This document shows, piece by piece, positions 26,864 to 36,468 of a DNA stretch of 64,000 nucleotides. This DNA comes from Actinomyces oris. GTDB taxonomy: Bacteria; Actinomycetota; Actinomycetes; Actinomycetales; Actinomycetaceae. A program made the translations under genes and the position numbers. The notes under the pieces were generated by a model. That model searched no databases. It saw only the letters and a program-made list of their open reading frames with translations, and had not been told where the DNA came from. Position 1 is the first letter of the stretch, and the number at the start of each line of letters is the position of its first letter. The DNA is taken from the NCBI RefSeq assembly GCF_006546825.1, contig NZ_VICC01000002.1:62001-126000 (forward strand), written 5' to 3'.

Positions 26864-27964
26864 TCATCCGAAGATGAGCTGGCGCAGGTACTCGGCGTAG
26901 AAGATTCCGAGTCCCGCGATGACGCACAGGCCGGCAATGATCCAGAAGCGGATCACCACGTTGACCTCGGTCCATCCTCCCAGTTCGAAGTGGTGATGCA
27001 GTGGAGCCATGCGGAAGACGCGTCGGCCTGTCGACTTGAATGAGACGATCTGGATGATGTCGCTCATGACCTCAGCCAGGAACAGTCCACCCAGGATGAC
27101 AGCCAGGAACTCGGTTCGAGTCAGGATCGACAGGCCGGCTACCGCCCCTCCCAGGGCCAGGGACCCGGTGTCGCCCATGAAGATCTTGGCCGGTGAGGCG
27201 TTCCACCACAGGAAGCCGAAGCAGGCCCCCATGAGGGCGGCGGCGATCATGGCCAGGTCTCGTGGGTCCCTGACCTGGTAGCAGGTGGTGGGGACCATGG
27301 TCTCGTGGCCGTAGTTGCAGGACTGGTTGGTCTGCCACACGCCGATGAGCGTGTAGGCACCGAAGACCATGGCCGAGGCGCCGGCGGCCAGTCCGTCGAG
27401 CCCGTCGGTGAGGTTGACGGCGTTGGACCAGGCGGTGATGAGGAAGTTGGCCCACAGGATGAACAGGATGAGTCCGACGACGCTACCGGCGAAGGCCAGG
27501 TTGATCGCCGAGTCCCGGGCGAAGGAGATCCGGGCGGAGGCGGGGGTCAGTCCGTTGCGGTCCGCGAAGTGCAGGGCCGCCACCGAGAATCCGATGCCGA
27601 TAAGCGCCTGCCCCACGATCTTCTGCCATGCCCTCAGTCCCAGGGAGCGCTGCTTGGAGATCTTCTCGAAGTCGTCCAGGAATCCGATGAGCCCGAGCCC
27701 GACGACGAGGAAGAGCAGCAGGACCCCGGAGGCGCGCGGTGTGCGCAGCTGGCTGAGATTGGCCAGGGTGTAGCCCAGGACAGTGGAGATGATGATGACG
27801 AGGCCGCCCATGGTCGGCGTGCCGCGCTTGGTGAAGTGTCCCTGGGGCCCATCCTGGCGGATGAACTGTCCGTACTCCTTGGCGTGGAGGTAGCGGATGA
27901 GCAGGGGGGTCCCCAGCAGGGTGCCCACCAGTCCGACCACACCGGAGATGAGGATGGCGGTCAT
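26864..27964 (-). CDS. mraY: Phospho-N-acetylmuramoyl-pentapeptide transferase MraY
   Basis: Integral membrane enzyme that joins UDP-MurNAc-pentapeptide to undecaprenyl phosphate, giving lipid I. 366 residues with about ten spans. Motifs: GPQGHFTKRGTPTMGGL, GFLDDFEKI (the double Asp of the active site), NAVNLTDGLDGLAAG, FMGDTGSLALGG, and FRMAPLHHHFELGGW with the catalytic His cluster. The start overlaps the murF stop as ATGA. Confidence 0.98.
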   Translation of the reverse strand: MTAILISGVVGLVGTLLGTPLLIRYLHAKEYGQFIRQDGPQGHFTKRGTPTMGGLVIIISTVLGYTLANLSQLRTPRASGVLLLFLVVGLGLIGFLDDFEKISKQRSLGLRAWQKIVGQALIGIGFSVAALHFADRNGLTPASARISFARDSAINLAFAGSVVGLILFILWANFLITAWSNAVNLTDGLDGLAAGASAMVFGAYTLIGVWQTNQSCNYGHETMVPTTCYQVRDPRDLAMIAAALMGACFGFLWWNASPAKIFMGDTGSLALGGAVAGLSILTRTEFLAVILGGLFLAEVMSDIIQIVSFKSTGRRVFRMAPLHHHFELGGWTEVNVVIRFWIIAGLCVIAGLGIFYAEYLRQLIFG

Positions 27965-29400
27965 CGGGGACGAACCTCCTTGAGGTGGTCGGCCAGGCGC
28001 CAGGCGCCCGAGCCGTTGGAACCCTTGACCAGGACGGCGTCGCCGTCGCAGAGCAGGGCGTCGATCTGGGAGATGGCGGTCGCGGCATCATCGAAACCGA
28101 CGACCTCGACCCCTCGCGCCCTGGCCGCCTCGAGTGCCTCCTGGGTGGAGCCGATGCCGATGAGCATAGCGGCTCCGGCTCGGGCCGCGAGCTCTCCGGT
28201 GCGCGCGTGATCGGCCGCAGAGGACTCCCCCAGCTCAAGCATCTCGGAAATCACGACAACGCGACGTCGGTCCCCGGCCAGAGCCGGCAGCACCGCCAGC
28301 GCCGCCGTCATGGAGTCGATGTTGGCGTTGTAGGAGTCGTCGATAAGGAGAAGATCACCACTGAGTTCCGAAATATCCATCCGGTGGGGACTCTCGATGC
28401 TCACCGAGCCGAGTCTGTCGGCGATGAGCTCCGGGGCCAGCCCTGCGGCCAGGGCCAGGCCAGCGGCGGCCAGGGCGTTGGACACGTTGTGCACGCCGGC
28501 CACGGCCAGCTGGACGCGGCGGGGCTCGGCGAGACCGGGCAGGTGGAGGTCGAAGGCCGCTCGGGCAGCCGCGTCCAGATCCACGTTCTCGGCCCTCAGG
28601 TCGGCCTGTCGCCCCCGGGCGGAGAAGGTCAGGACGCGTGCCGGTGCGAGCTCGGCCATGGCGGCGGCGCGGGCGTCGTCGGCGTTGAGGATGGCTATTC
28701 CCTCGGGCCGCAGGCCGGCGATGATCTCCGCCTTGGCCGCGGCGACTCCCTCGATGGAGCCGAACCCACCCATGTGGGCGTGGCCGATCATGAGGACCCC
28801 GGCCGCGTCCAGGGGGGCGATGTCAGTGAGGTAGGCGATGTGGCCCGGTCCGGAGGCCCCCATCTCCAGGACGAGGTAGCGGGTGGACTCGTCGGCCTCC
28901 AGCACGGTCAGCGGCAGCCCGATCTCGTTGTTGAAGCTGGCCCGGGGCGCCACCGTGGGGCCGGAGGCGGCCAGGAGCTGGCGGGTGAGGTCCTTGGTGG
29001 TGGTCTTGCCCACCGAGCCGGTCATCGCCACCACGGTGAGACGATCGCCTTGCTCGGCTGCCGCCTGGCGCAGTGCCTCCAGGTGGGTGCGAGCCAGCGC
29101 GCCGAGGGCCGCCACGGTGTCCTCCACGAGGACGAGCCCCATGGACACCTCCTCGGCCTGCCCCTGGGACAGTCCGCTGCGGGCGGCCTCCAGGTCGGAG
29201 ACGATGGCGCCGACAGCGCCCAGGTCGCGGGCCGATCCCAGGTGGGCGTGGCCGTCGGTGCGCTCGCCGTGCACGGCGACGAACAGTGAGCCCTCGGCGG
29301 CCTGGCGGGAGTCGGTGACGACCGGTCCGGTCACCGGCGCGTCCGGGCCGATGAGCCTGCCGCCGACGGCGGCTGCGATCTGACTCAGGCTGAGCCTCAT
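27961..29400 (-). CDS. murF: UDP-MurNAc-tripeptide--D-Ala-D-Ala ligase
   Basis: Completes the pentapeptide by adding D-Ala-D-Ala. 479 residues. ATP loop MTGSVGKTTTKDL, EMGASGPGHIAYLTD, IGHAHMGGFGS, and the C-domain DDSYNANIDSMTAAL and VISEMLELGE. ATG at 29400 overlaps the murE stop as ATGA, the pattern of this cluster; a second ATG at 29412 has AGGAG only 2 bases upstream and is less likely. No ddl gene lies in the window, so D-Ala-D-Ala must be made elsewhere. Confidence 0.96.
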   Translation of the reverse strand: MRLSLSQIAAAVGGRLIGPDAPVTGPVVTDSRQAAEGSLFVAVHGERTDGHAHLGSARDLGAVGAIVSDLEAARSGLSQGQAEEVSMGLVLVEDTVAALGALARTHLEALRQAAAEQGDRLTVVAMTGSVGKTTTKDLTRQLLAASGPTVAPRASFNNEIGLPLTVLEADESTRYLVLEMGASGPGHIAYLTDIAPLDAAGVLMIGHAHMGGFGSIEGVAAAKAEIIAGLRPEGIAILNADDARAAAMAELAPARVLTFSARGRQADLRAENVDLDAAARAAFDLHLPGLAEPRRVQLAVAGVHNVSNALAAAGLALAAGLAPELIADRLGSVSIESPHRMDISELSGDLLLIDDSYNANIDSMTAALAVLPALAGDRRRVVVISEMLELGESSAADHARTGELAARAGAAMLIGIGSTQEALEAARARGVEVVGFDDAATAISQIDALLCDGDAVLVKGSNGSGAWRLADHLKEVRPR

Positions 29401-30983
29401 GCCCGTCCCCATTTCTCCTCGACGGCCTCAGCCATCACGGGCGCGTCGTTGTAGCGGATGAACTCCCCGGCCATCTCCAGGAAGGGCTCGTGGCCCTTCC
29501 CGGTGACGATGACGGTGTCGTCGGGGCCGCACAGCTCAACACCCCGGCGCACGGCGTCGCCGCGCCAGGTGGTGATCTCCTCGACGTCCTTCAGGTCGGG
29601 GCGCACGCCGCGCACCCCCTCGAGGATGGCGTTGCGGATGAGCTGGGGATCCTCGCTGCGGGGGTTCTCGTCGGTGACGACCAGAACATCGGCCAGGCGG
29701 GCGCACACCTCGCCCAGCATGGGCCGCTTGCCCTGGTCGCGGTCGCCGTCGGAGCCGAAGACCACGATGAGGCGCCCCGGGGTGATGGGGCGCACGGCCT
29801 TGAGGGCCAGCTCCATGGCATCGGGGGTGTGGGCGAAGTCGACGATGCACAGGCCGCGTCGGCCGTCACGCTGGCTGATGCGCTGCATGCGGCCGGGGAT
29901 GTTGTGGGCACCGGCCAGGGCCGCGGCGGCCGTAGCGGCGGGCACCCCGGCGCGGATGGCCATGACCAGGGCCAGGGCGGCGTTCTGCACGTTGACGAGT
30001 CCGGGAAGGGGGCAGGAGGCCTCGATCTTCTCGCCGTCGGGCCCGTGGAGGGTGAAGGTGGTGGCGGAGTCGGTCAGGGAGACGGCGGCGTCGCTGACCC
30101 ACCAGTCGGCGGGAGTCTCACCGGGGTAGGCGCGCACGCGGTCGATCTCGATGGGGGCCTCGGCGGCCAGGGCCGCGCCCCACTGGTCGTCGACGCAGAC
30201 CACGCCGCGGCGGGCGTGCTCGGGGGTGAACAGCTGCGCCTTGGCCTCCAGGTAGCCCTCCATGGTCTTGTGGAAGTCGAGGTGGTCGCGCTGGAGGTTG
30301 GTGAAGCCGGCGACGTCGACGACAATCCCATCGAGCCGGTGCAGGACGATGGCGTGGCTGGAGGCCTCCAGGGAGGCGGCGCCGACCTTGTCCTCCACGG
30401 CCAGGGCCATCATCCGCTGCAGGACGGGGGCCTCGACGGTGGTGCGCGGGGACTCCACGGAGCGCTCCCCCACGCGCAGCTCGACGGTTCCGGCCACCAT
30501 GCAGCCTCCGACGTGAGCGGACAGGATGGCGTCGAGGAAGTATGCGGTGGTCGTCTTGCCGTTGGTTCCCGTGACGGCGGTGGTGACCAGGCCGCGTGCC
30601 GGGTGGTGGTAGACCTCGGCGCTCAGGGGGCCGACGACGGCGCGGGGGTCGCTGCGCACGAGGACGGGGGTACCGGGAGCGGTCTGGTGGACGATCTGGG
30701 CGCCGTCGGCATCGGTCAGGACGGCAACGGCACCGGACGCGACGGCATCGGCGGCGAAGCGGGCGCCGTGGACGGTGAAACCGGGCAGTCCCACGAAGAG
30801 CTCGCCCGGGGCGGTGTCAGCGGAGTCGACGCTGACCCCCAGGATGCTCAGGTCGTTGAGGACCGCGGCGTCCTCAGCTGAGGCGGGAGCCAGGGAGAAG
30901 CGCTCGCACAAGGTGCTGATGGGGATGGGACCATTGGAGCTCGGCCGTAGGGCGGCGGCCGACTCGTAGGCGTGGTTGCTCAT
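29397..30983 (-). CDS. murE: UDP-MurNAc-L-Ala-D-Glu ligase for the third residue (MurE)
   Basis: Adds the diamino acid at position 3 of the stem peptide. 528 residues. Blocks: GVSVDSADTAPGELFVGLPG, ATP loop VTGTNGKTTTAYFLDAI, LEASSHAIVLHR, FTNLQRDHLDFH, DFAHTPDAMELAL, FGSDGDRDQGKRP and TDENPRSEDPQLI. The last holds the substrate-selecting motif as ENPR, close to the DNPR of meso-diaminopimelate enzymes, although many Actinomyces walls contain lysine or ornithine. The start has GAGGA about 4 bases upstream and a -10-like TAGATT 8 bases upstream. Confidence 0.96.
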   Translation of the reverse strand: MSNHAYESAAALRPSSNGPIPISTLCERFSLAPASAEDAAVLNDLSILGVSVDSADTAPGELFVGLPGFTVHGARFAADAVASGAVAVLTDADGAQIVHQTAPGTPVLVRSDPRAVVGPLSAEVYHHPARGLVTTAVTGTNGKTTTAYFLDAILSAHVGGCMVAGTVELRVGERSVESPRTTVEAPVLQRMMALAVEDKVGAASLEASSHAIVLHRLDGIVVDVAGFTNLQRDHLDFHKTMEGYLEAKAQLFTPEHARRGVVCVDDQWGAALAAEAPIEIDRVRAYPGETPADWWVSDAAVSLTDSATTFTLHGPDGEKIEASCPLPGLVNVQNAALALVMAIRAGVPAATAAAALAGAHNIPGRMQRISQRDGRRGLCIVDFAHTPDAMELALKAVRPITPGRLIVVFGSDGDRDQGKRPMLGEVCARLADVLVVTDENPRSEDPQLIRNAILEGVRGVRPDLKDVEEITTWRGDAVRRGVELCGPDDTVIVTGKGHEPFLEMAGEFIRYNDAPVMAEAVEEKWGRA

Positions 30984-31089
30984 AGTTCCTCAATCTATCG
31001 CGACCTTCCACTGTCGATGTTCCACAAGAGCCCCTCCGGCCCACTTCGCCGAGGTGCTGGTGGTCACGCTCATCTACCTATAGGCGTCC

Positions 31090-32889
31090 TCACTGATTCG
31101 CGTCCCTCTCTCCTCCGGCCCCGTTGCGAGCCGCCCGGGCCGCCACGACGCTGGGGTCCGGGGCGATGTTGAGCGCCTGCATGGCTGCCAGCGCCACCTC
31201 CCGGAAGACGGGGGCGGCAACGGTGCCTCCGTAGATCCCCTCGGGACGGTTGACGATGACCGCGATCGCCAGCACCGGGTCGCGCGCAGGCAGGAAGCCG
31301 ACGAAGGAGGCCACGGTGGAGTCGTCGGTGAGGATCTCGGTGGTTCCGGTCTTACCGGCCACCAGGTAACCGTTGATGGAGGCCGACTCCGCGGTACCGC
31401 CCTCCTGAGTGACGCCGATGAGCATCTCGGTGAGGGTCTTGGCCGTCGCCTCGGAGATGACCCGCACCCCCTCGGGGCTCTCCTGGGGGGTCTCCTTGCC
31501 GTCGGCGTCGATCCAGGCGTCGATGACGCGTGGGGCCACGCGCACGCCCTTGTTGGCCACGGTGGCCAGCACCTGGAGGGACTGGAGCGTGGTACCGGCC
31601 ACGCCCTGCCCGAACATCGTGGTGTAACGGGTGCGGTCGTCCCAGGAGCTGGGCGGGTAGAGGATGCCGTCGGACTCCGCCGGCATCTCGATGCCCGTGG
31701 CCTGCCCCCAGCCGAAGCGCTTCATGTAGTCGTAGCGGACGTCGTCGGCGAGCTTCTCGCCGATCTGCACGGTGCCGACGTTGGAGGACTCCGCCAGGAC
31801 TCCGGCGGTGGTCAGGGTCTGGGTCTCGTGCTCGTGGGAGTCCTTGAAGGTCTGCCCGTTGGCCGAGGTCCAGGTGTAGGGGACGGTCCAGGTGTCCTCG
31901 GGCTTGACGGCGCCCTCCTCCAGAGCGGTGGCGAAGGTGACGACCTTGCCGACGCTTCCGGGCTCGAAGACGGCCTGGACGCTGCGGGCGGTGCGGTTCT
32001 CCTCGGAGGTGGCCGAGGGGTCGGAGGGGTCGACCGAGTTGGAGTCGGCCAGGACCACGACCTTGCCTGTGGCCGGCTCCATGGCCATGACGATGCCCCA
32101 GTCCGCGTGCTGGGCGGCCACCGTCTTGTCGATGGTCTCCTGGGCGATGGACTGCAGGTCGGGATTGAGGGTGGTGCGCACCGTGGCGCCGGGTCTGGCC
32201 GGTTCGTCCTCCTGCTCACCGGTGGGGATGATGACGCCGCTGCGCCCGACCTCCTCACTGCCCTTGCCGTCGGTTCCCGTCAGGAGCTTGTTCTGGGTGA
32301 GCTCCAGCCCGGCCGCCCCGATGAGCTCGCGGTTGTGCTCGCCCTCGTGGGTGAAGCCCAGGACGTTGCCGGCCACGGTTCCGGCCGGGTAGGTGCGTCG
32401 GGTGCGCTGGTCGGGCTCGACCCCGGGGATGTCCAGGGCCTTGATCTTGCGCCAGGTGTCAGGAGAGACCTCCTGGGCGATGACCTCGTAGCTCCGGTTT
32501 CCCACGAGCTTGGCTCCCAGCTCCAGGGGATCGACGTCGAGGATCGGGGCTAGCTGGGCCGCGACCGCCGTCGCCCCGTAGTCGACGACGACCTTCTCGT
32601 TGGCGCCGGTGGACTCGTTGAGTCGCATCTCGGTGCGCTCGTACTGGGCGATGGCGGACTGGTTGACGCCGACGTCGTAGCTGACCGCCGAGGAGGCCAG
32701 GACGGTGCCGTCGCGCCCGGTGATGTCGCCTCGGGGGGCTCGGTTGACCCAGGTGACCGTGCGCTCGGCCTTCGCCTTCTCAGCCAGTTCCGGCCCCTCA
32801 ATCGCCTGAACGTAGACGGTGCGCCCGGTCAGTGCGGTGAACACGAGCAGCCCTCCGAGCTGGAGCGCCTGACGACGCGAGGGATTCAC
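31090..32889 (-). CDS. ftsI: Septal transpeptidase FtsI (class B penicillin-binding protein)
   Basis: Membrane-anchored D,D-transpeptidase that cross-links septal peptidoglycan with FtsW. 599 residues: short cytosolic start, one signal anchor (about 8-27), a dimerisation or pedestal domain with RGDITGRDGTVLA, then the penicillin-binding domain. Active-site motifs: SVGK near residue 311 (nucleophile Ser), SSN near 365, and KTGTTE near 511. A short Gly/Glu/Arg/Asp tail ends it. It is 6 bases downstream of ftsL, the standard order. No PASTA domain is present. Confidence 0.96.
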   Translation of the reverse strand: MNPSRRQALQLGGLLVFTALTGRTVYVQAIEGPELAEKAKAERTVTWVNRAPRGDITGRDGTVLASSAVSYDVGVNQSAIAQYERTEMRLNESTGANEKVVVDYGATAVAAQLAPILDVDPLELGAKLVGNRSYEVIAQEVSPDTWRKIKALDIPGVEPDQRTRRTYPAGTVAGNVLGFTHEGEHNRELIGAAGLELTQNKLLTGTDGKGSEEVGRSGVIIPTGEQEDEPARPGATVRTTLNPDLQSIAQETIDKTVAAQHADWGIVMAMEPATGKVVVLADSNSVDPSDPSATSEENRTARSVQAVFEPGSVGKVVTFATALEEGAVKPEDTWTVPYTWTSANGQTFKDSHEHETQTLTTAGVLAESSNVGTVQIGEKLADDVRYDYMKRFGWGQATGIEMPAESDGILYPPSSWDDRTRYTTMFGQGVAGTTLQSLQVLATVANKGVRVAPRVIDAWIDADGKETPQESPEGVRVISEATAKTLTEMLIGVTQEGGTAESASINGYLVAGKTGTTEILTDDSTVASFVGFLPARDPVLAIAVIVNRPEGIYGGTVAAPVFREVALAAMQALNIAPDPSVVAARAARNGAGGERDANQ

Positions 32890-32895
32890 CGGCGC

Positions 32896-33360
32896 CTACT
32901 TCCCGCTCTTGGCGGCGTGGGCGGGGGTTCCCTCGGTGAGCTGCCCCTTGTTGACGTCGACGACGCCGGGGGCGGCGGCGGGCACCATCCCGAGCTCCTT
33001 GGCGCGGCCGGCCAGCGCGTCGGGCGCCGAGGCCTCCTGAACCTGGGTGCGCAGCGTCTCGACGTGGTCCTCGGCGACGTTGAGCTCGATCTGCTTCTCC
33101 TTCATCCGGTAGGCGGTGTCGGCCATCTTGGCGTTGAGGAGCATCGAGGTGATGAGAGCGCCGGCCAGCACGAGGATGATGACGGTCAGGAAGGGAAGGG
33201 AGGACGAGGCCGCCCGGGAGGCGCCGCTGACGACCCGCAGCTGGGGCCGGTTGACGGCGCCCGCCTCGGCGTGTCCCTGGGTGCTGGTGGAACCACTTGC
33301 CTGGGCGGTGCGCCGCGTCGCGATCGGGCGGGTGACTCGAGCAGTAGCAGTGGCGCTCAT
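32896..33360 (-). CDS. ftsL: Cell division protein FtsL
   Basis: Small bitopic divisome protein. 154 residues: about 55 disordered cytosolic residues, one membrane span at about 57-77 (PFLTVIILVLAGALITSML), then a periplasmic coiled coil (YRMKEKQIELNVAEDHVETL). Sequence similarity among FtsL proteins is low; the call rests on topology and position between rsmH and ftsI. ATG at 33360 has GGAAGG 8 bases upstream. Confidence 0.88.
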   Translation of the reverse strand: MSATATARVTRPIATRRTAQASGSTSTQGHAEAGAVNRPQLRVVSGASRAASSSLPFLTVIILVLAGALITSMLLNAKMADTAYRMKEKQIELNVAEDHVETLRTQVQEASAPDALAGRAKELGMVPAAAPGVVDVNKGQLTEGTPAHAAKSGK

Positions 33361-33467
33361 CAATGTGCCTTCCCTGTGCGTAGTTGGACTGGTGTGGATG
33401 GACGATGGTGCAGTGGGATCGTTGGCCGCCTGGGGCGGTCCGCCGGCGTCTGGAGCGGCTGGGCCGC

Positions 33468-34595
<1,128 letters not shown>

Positions 34596-34861
34596 GAGGC
34601 GTGCTCCTTTCTGGTGCTGGCCCGGCCCCGGTCCGAGTACCCGGCTGGTTGTCAGTTGCTGATGAGCCCTCGACATCCGTCCCTCCCCGGCGCACCGTGC
34701 GGGGCGGCCATCTCGCCAGGACTCCTCCCGTGGTTCCGGCGCCGGGGAAGAGGCGTCGGACTCGACATCGGGCGGAGACCTCACGAGATGGTTCGCCAGA
34801 GCCCAGATGGCATCTGCGTGCGGTCCGTCGGGTTCGTTCAGTTGTCGAAGAGGTCGAGGCG

Positions 34862-35293
34862 TCAGAAGAAACCGGGGATGATCTCCTCGGCCGTGTCGGC
34901 GAAGACCTGTTCCTGGGCGGCCAGGTAGGTGCTCCAGGACTCGGAGTCCCAGATCTCCACCCGGGCACCGGCTCCGATCACCGCCAGGTCCTTCTTCAGG
35001 CCCGCGTAGGCCCTCAGTGGGGCCGGCAGAGTGATCCGCCCCTGCTTGTCCGGGATCTGCGAGTCCGCCCCCGAGAGCATGACGCGCACGTAGTCACGCG
35101 CCTGCTTCTGGGCGAGGGGGGCCTCACGCAGCTGGGCGTACATGCGCTCGAACTCGGCGGCGGTGAAGGCGTACAGGCAGTGCTCCTGACCTCGAGTCAG
35201 GACCACGCCGCCCGCAAGCTCCTCACGGAACTTCGCCGGGAGGATGAGACGGCCCTTCTCGTCCAGCTTGGGTGCATGCGTTCCCAAGAACAT
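34862..35293 (-). CDS. mraZ: Transcriptional regulator MraZ
   Basis: Ring-forming DNA-binding protein of the AbrB-like fold that controls its own dcw operon. 143 residues with the two SpoVT/AbrB repeats: [20 protein letters not shown] (about 5-24) and [17 protein letters not shown] (about 80-96). ATG at 35293 follows AAGGAGG by 6 bases. An array of 10-bp-spaced GTGG boxes is about 35 bases upstream, the expected MraZ operator. It is the first gene of the cluster; 266 bases separate it from rsmH. Confidence 0.96.
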   Translation of the reverse strand: MFLGTHAPKLDEKGRLILPAKFREELAGGVVLTRGQEHCLYAFTAAEFERMYAQLREAPLAQKQARDYVRVMLSGADSQIPDKQGRITLPAPLRAYAGLKKDLAVIGAGARVEIWDSESWSTYLAAQEQVFADTAEEIIPGFF

Positions 35294-35326
35294 GAGCCAC
35301 CTCCTTCCCCTCGACGACCCCGTGCA

Positions 35327-35362
35327 CCCCACCCTACTCCACTTCCCTCCCTTTTCTCCCAC
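35327..35362 (-). promoter_or_regulatory. MraZ operator (10-bp-periodic GTGG boxes) overlapping the mraZ -10 region
   Basis: On the minus strand GTGGGA (35362-35357), a degenerate AGGGAG (35352-35347), GTGGAG (35342-35337) and GTGGGG (35332-35327) are spaced exactly 10 bp. MraZ is known to bind arrays of TGGG-like boxes at one helical turn. A -10-like TAGGGT (35336-35331) lies inside the array, so binding would block the promoter. No clear -35 was seen. Confidence 0.72.
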
Positions 35363-35471
35363 CCCTTCTCCTCGAGAGCGTCACAGCTGCGTATCACCGA
35401 CGCCGGCACCACCACCCCAGACCCCTGACTTTTCATTGGAATCACAGCAGTTCAACACCCGTTCACGCGGA

Positions 35472-35498
35472 GTGGAGGGAGGTGGAGGACAGGTGGAG
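35472..35498 (+). repeat. Second GTGGAG box array (opposite strand)
   Basis: GTGGAG at 35472, 35482 and 35493 on the plus strand, spaced 10 and 11 bp. Same box sequence as the mraZ operator but in the other orientation, about 180 bases upstream of mraZ. No plus-strand gene follows for more than 2 kb. Confidence 0.6.
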
Positions 35499-35730
35499 GG
35501 AGGCATTCACCACCACCCTCCTCGGCGTGGTGGATATCCAGGAAAAAAGCAGATTCCACTCGGCCTGCACGCAGGGTTCTGGTGGAGTTCGGAGCTCCGA
35601 GCAGAGGTAGGAGCGGAGCCGCACTGCTCTCGAGGCAGCTCTTCCGAGTCCAAGGAATTCCTTGAGATTCTCAGGATTCTGTCCCGACCTGACGAGGTCC
35701 GCAGAGGACTGATCGGGGCCTGCAGATACT

Positions 35731-35772
35731 CAGGTCCTGTCTGCAACGGGTGAGCGTTGGAGACAGGACCTG
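35731..35772. terminator. Strong hairpin downstream of the DUF3040 gene
   Basis: A 12-bp arm (35731-35742, CAGGTCCTGTCT) pairs exactly with 35761-35772. Inside it, after one mismatch, CAACG pairs with CGTTG around the loop GGTGAG. It is about 160 bases past the stop of the minus-strand DUF3040 gene and probably isolates it from the mraZ promoter. Confidence 0.7.
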
Positions 35773-35802
35773 TGGAGCCGTGCCGGCGGGAGGGATATGG
35801 AG

Positions 35803-35837
35803 GTGGAGGGAAGTGGGGGCAGTGGAGGGATGTGGGG
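35803..35837 (+). repeat. Third GTGG box array (opposite strand, four boxes)
   Basis: GTGGAG (35803), GTGGGG (35813), GTGGAG (35822) and GTGGGG (35832) on the plus strand, spaced 10, 9 and 10 bp. This is the most regular of the three arrays. It lies in the gap after the DUF3040 gene and is not in front of any plus-strand gene. Isolated GTGGAG copies also occur at 35772 and 35882. Confidence 0.6.
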
Positions 35838-35933
35838 ATCGGCGTACGCCAGCAAAGCTGCAGGGGCGCGGGCGCGGGCGTGGTGGAGCTGCTGGAGAGG
35901 AGTGGGGGGCTCGGGGAGGTGGATGCGGGCCGG

Positions 35934-36344
35934 TCAGTCCTCTGAGTCGCGCCGGCGATCCCAGCGCTCTGACTGGCGGTCCATGAAGGAGGAGCGCTTC
36001 TTCCCGCCGCCGCCCTTGGCGGGCCTGCCCCGTCCTGCCGCGGACTGACCTGAGCTCGACGTGCTCTCGACCCGAGTCAGCGCCATTGCGACACCTCCGA
36101 CGGCCACGAGGAAACCGGCGACCCCCAGCAGGATGGACAGGAGGCTGTGGGGCACCGAGACCCCTGCGATGAGGAGCGCCAGACCGACCAGGACCAGGGC
36201 CACGCCGCCGCCGATATGGCGGGGCGACGGCCGTGAGAGCCGACGCTCCTCACGCTGGAACGTCTGAGCCAGCTCGGGGTCATCCTCATGGAGCTGCGAT
36301 TCCAGGTCTCGCAGGACCTGCTGCTCTCGCTCTGACAGTGCCAT
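35934..36344 (-). CDS. DUF3040 small membrane protein
   Basis: 136 residues. ALSEREQQVLRDLESQLHEDDPELA is the actinobacterial DUF3040 start; two membrane spans follow (about 49-67 and 70-92), then a basic tail with GRPAKGGGGKKR. DUF3040 proteins are widespread near dinB and mraZ in actinobacteria; their role is unknown. Of two adjacent ATGs, the one at 36344 is better placed behind AGGAG. A possible -10 (TATCCT) lies near 36400 on the minus strand. Confidence 0.88.
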   Translation of the reverse strand: MALSEREQQVLRDLESQLHEDDPELAQTFQREERRLSRPSPRHIGGGVALVLVGLALLIAGVSVPHSLLSILLGVAGFLVAVGGVAMALTRVESTSSSGQSAAGRGRPAKGGGGKKRSSFMDRQSERWDRRRDSED

Positions 36345-36468
36345 CATGCTCCTTGCTTCCGGGCGGGGCCGGGGATCTGCGCCGTAGTTGCCAGGATAGG
36401 CGCTGTGGGGGCTCAGGAGAAACTCACCGACGAGGTTGGCCGGGACGCAGGCGGCTCCCCCACCCGGG

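Larger units (their letters stand above)
35294..35933. other. 640-base gap upstream of mraZ: regulatory, no gene seen
   Basis: Contains the mraZ operator, two plus-strand GTGG box arrays and a strong hairpin at 35731-35772. Base composition is patchy, with AT-richer stretches near 35420-35460 and 35540-35570. Short open frames here have no coding-like composition or family match. The mraZ promoter or promoters must lie in it; further upstream is the end of the DUF3040 gene. Confidence 0.6.

Noticed and set aside
27985-30881. Two large plus-strand frames opposite murF and murE
   Set aside because: Antisense shadows with repetitive Gly/Val/Asp content; the Mur ligase motifs are on the minus strand.
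35750-36048. Short plus-strand frames in the gap before mraZ
   Set aside because: No ribosome sites, Gly/Arg-rich content from the GTGG repeats, and overlap with the DUF3040 gene end.
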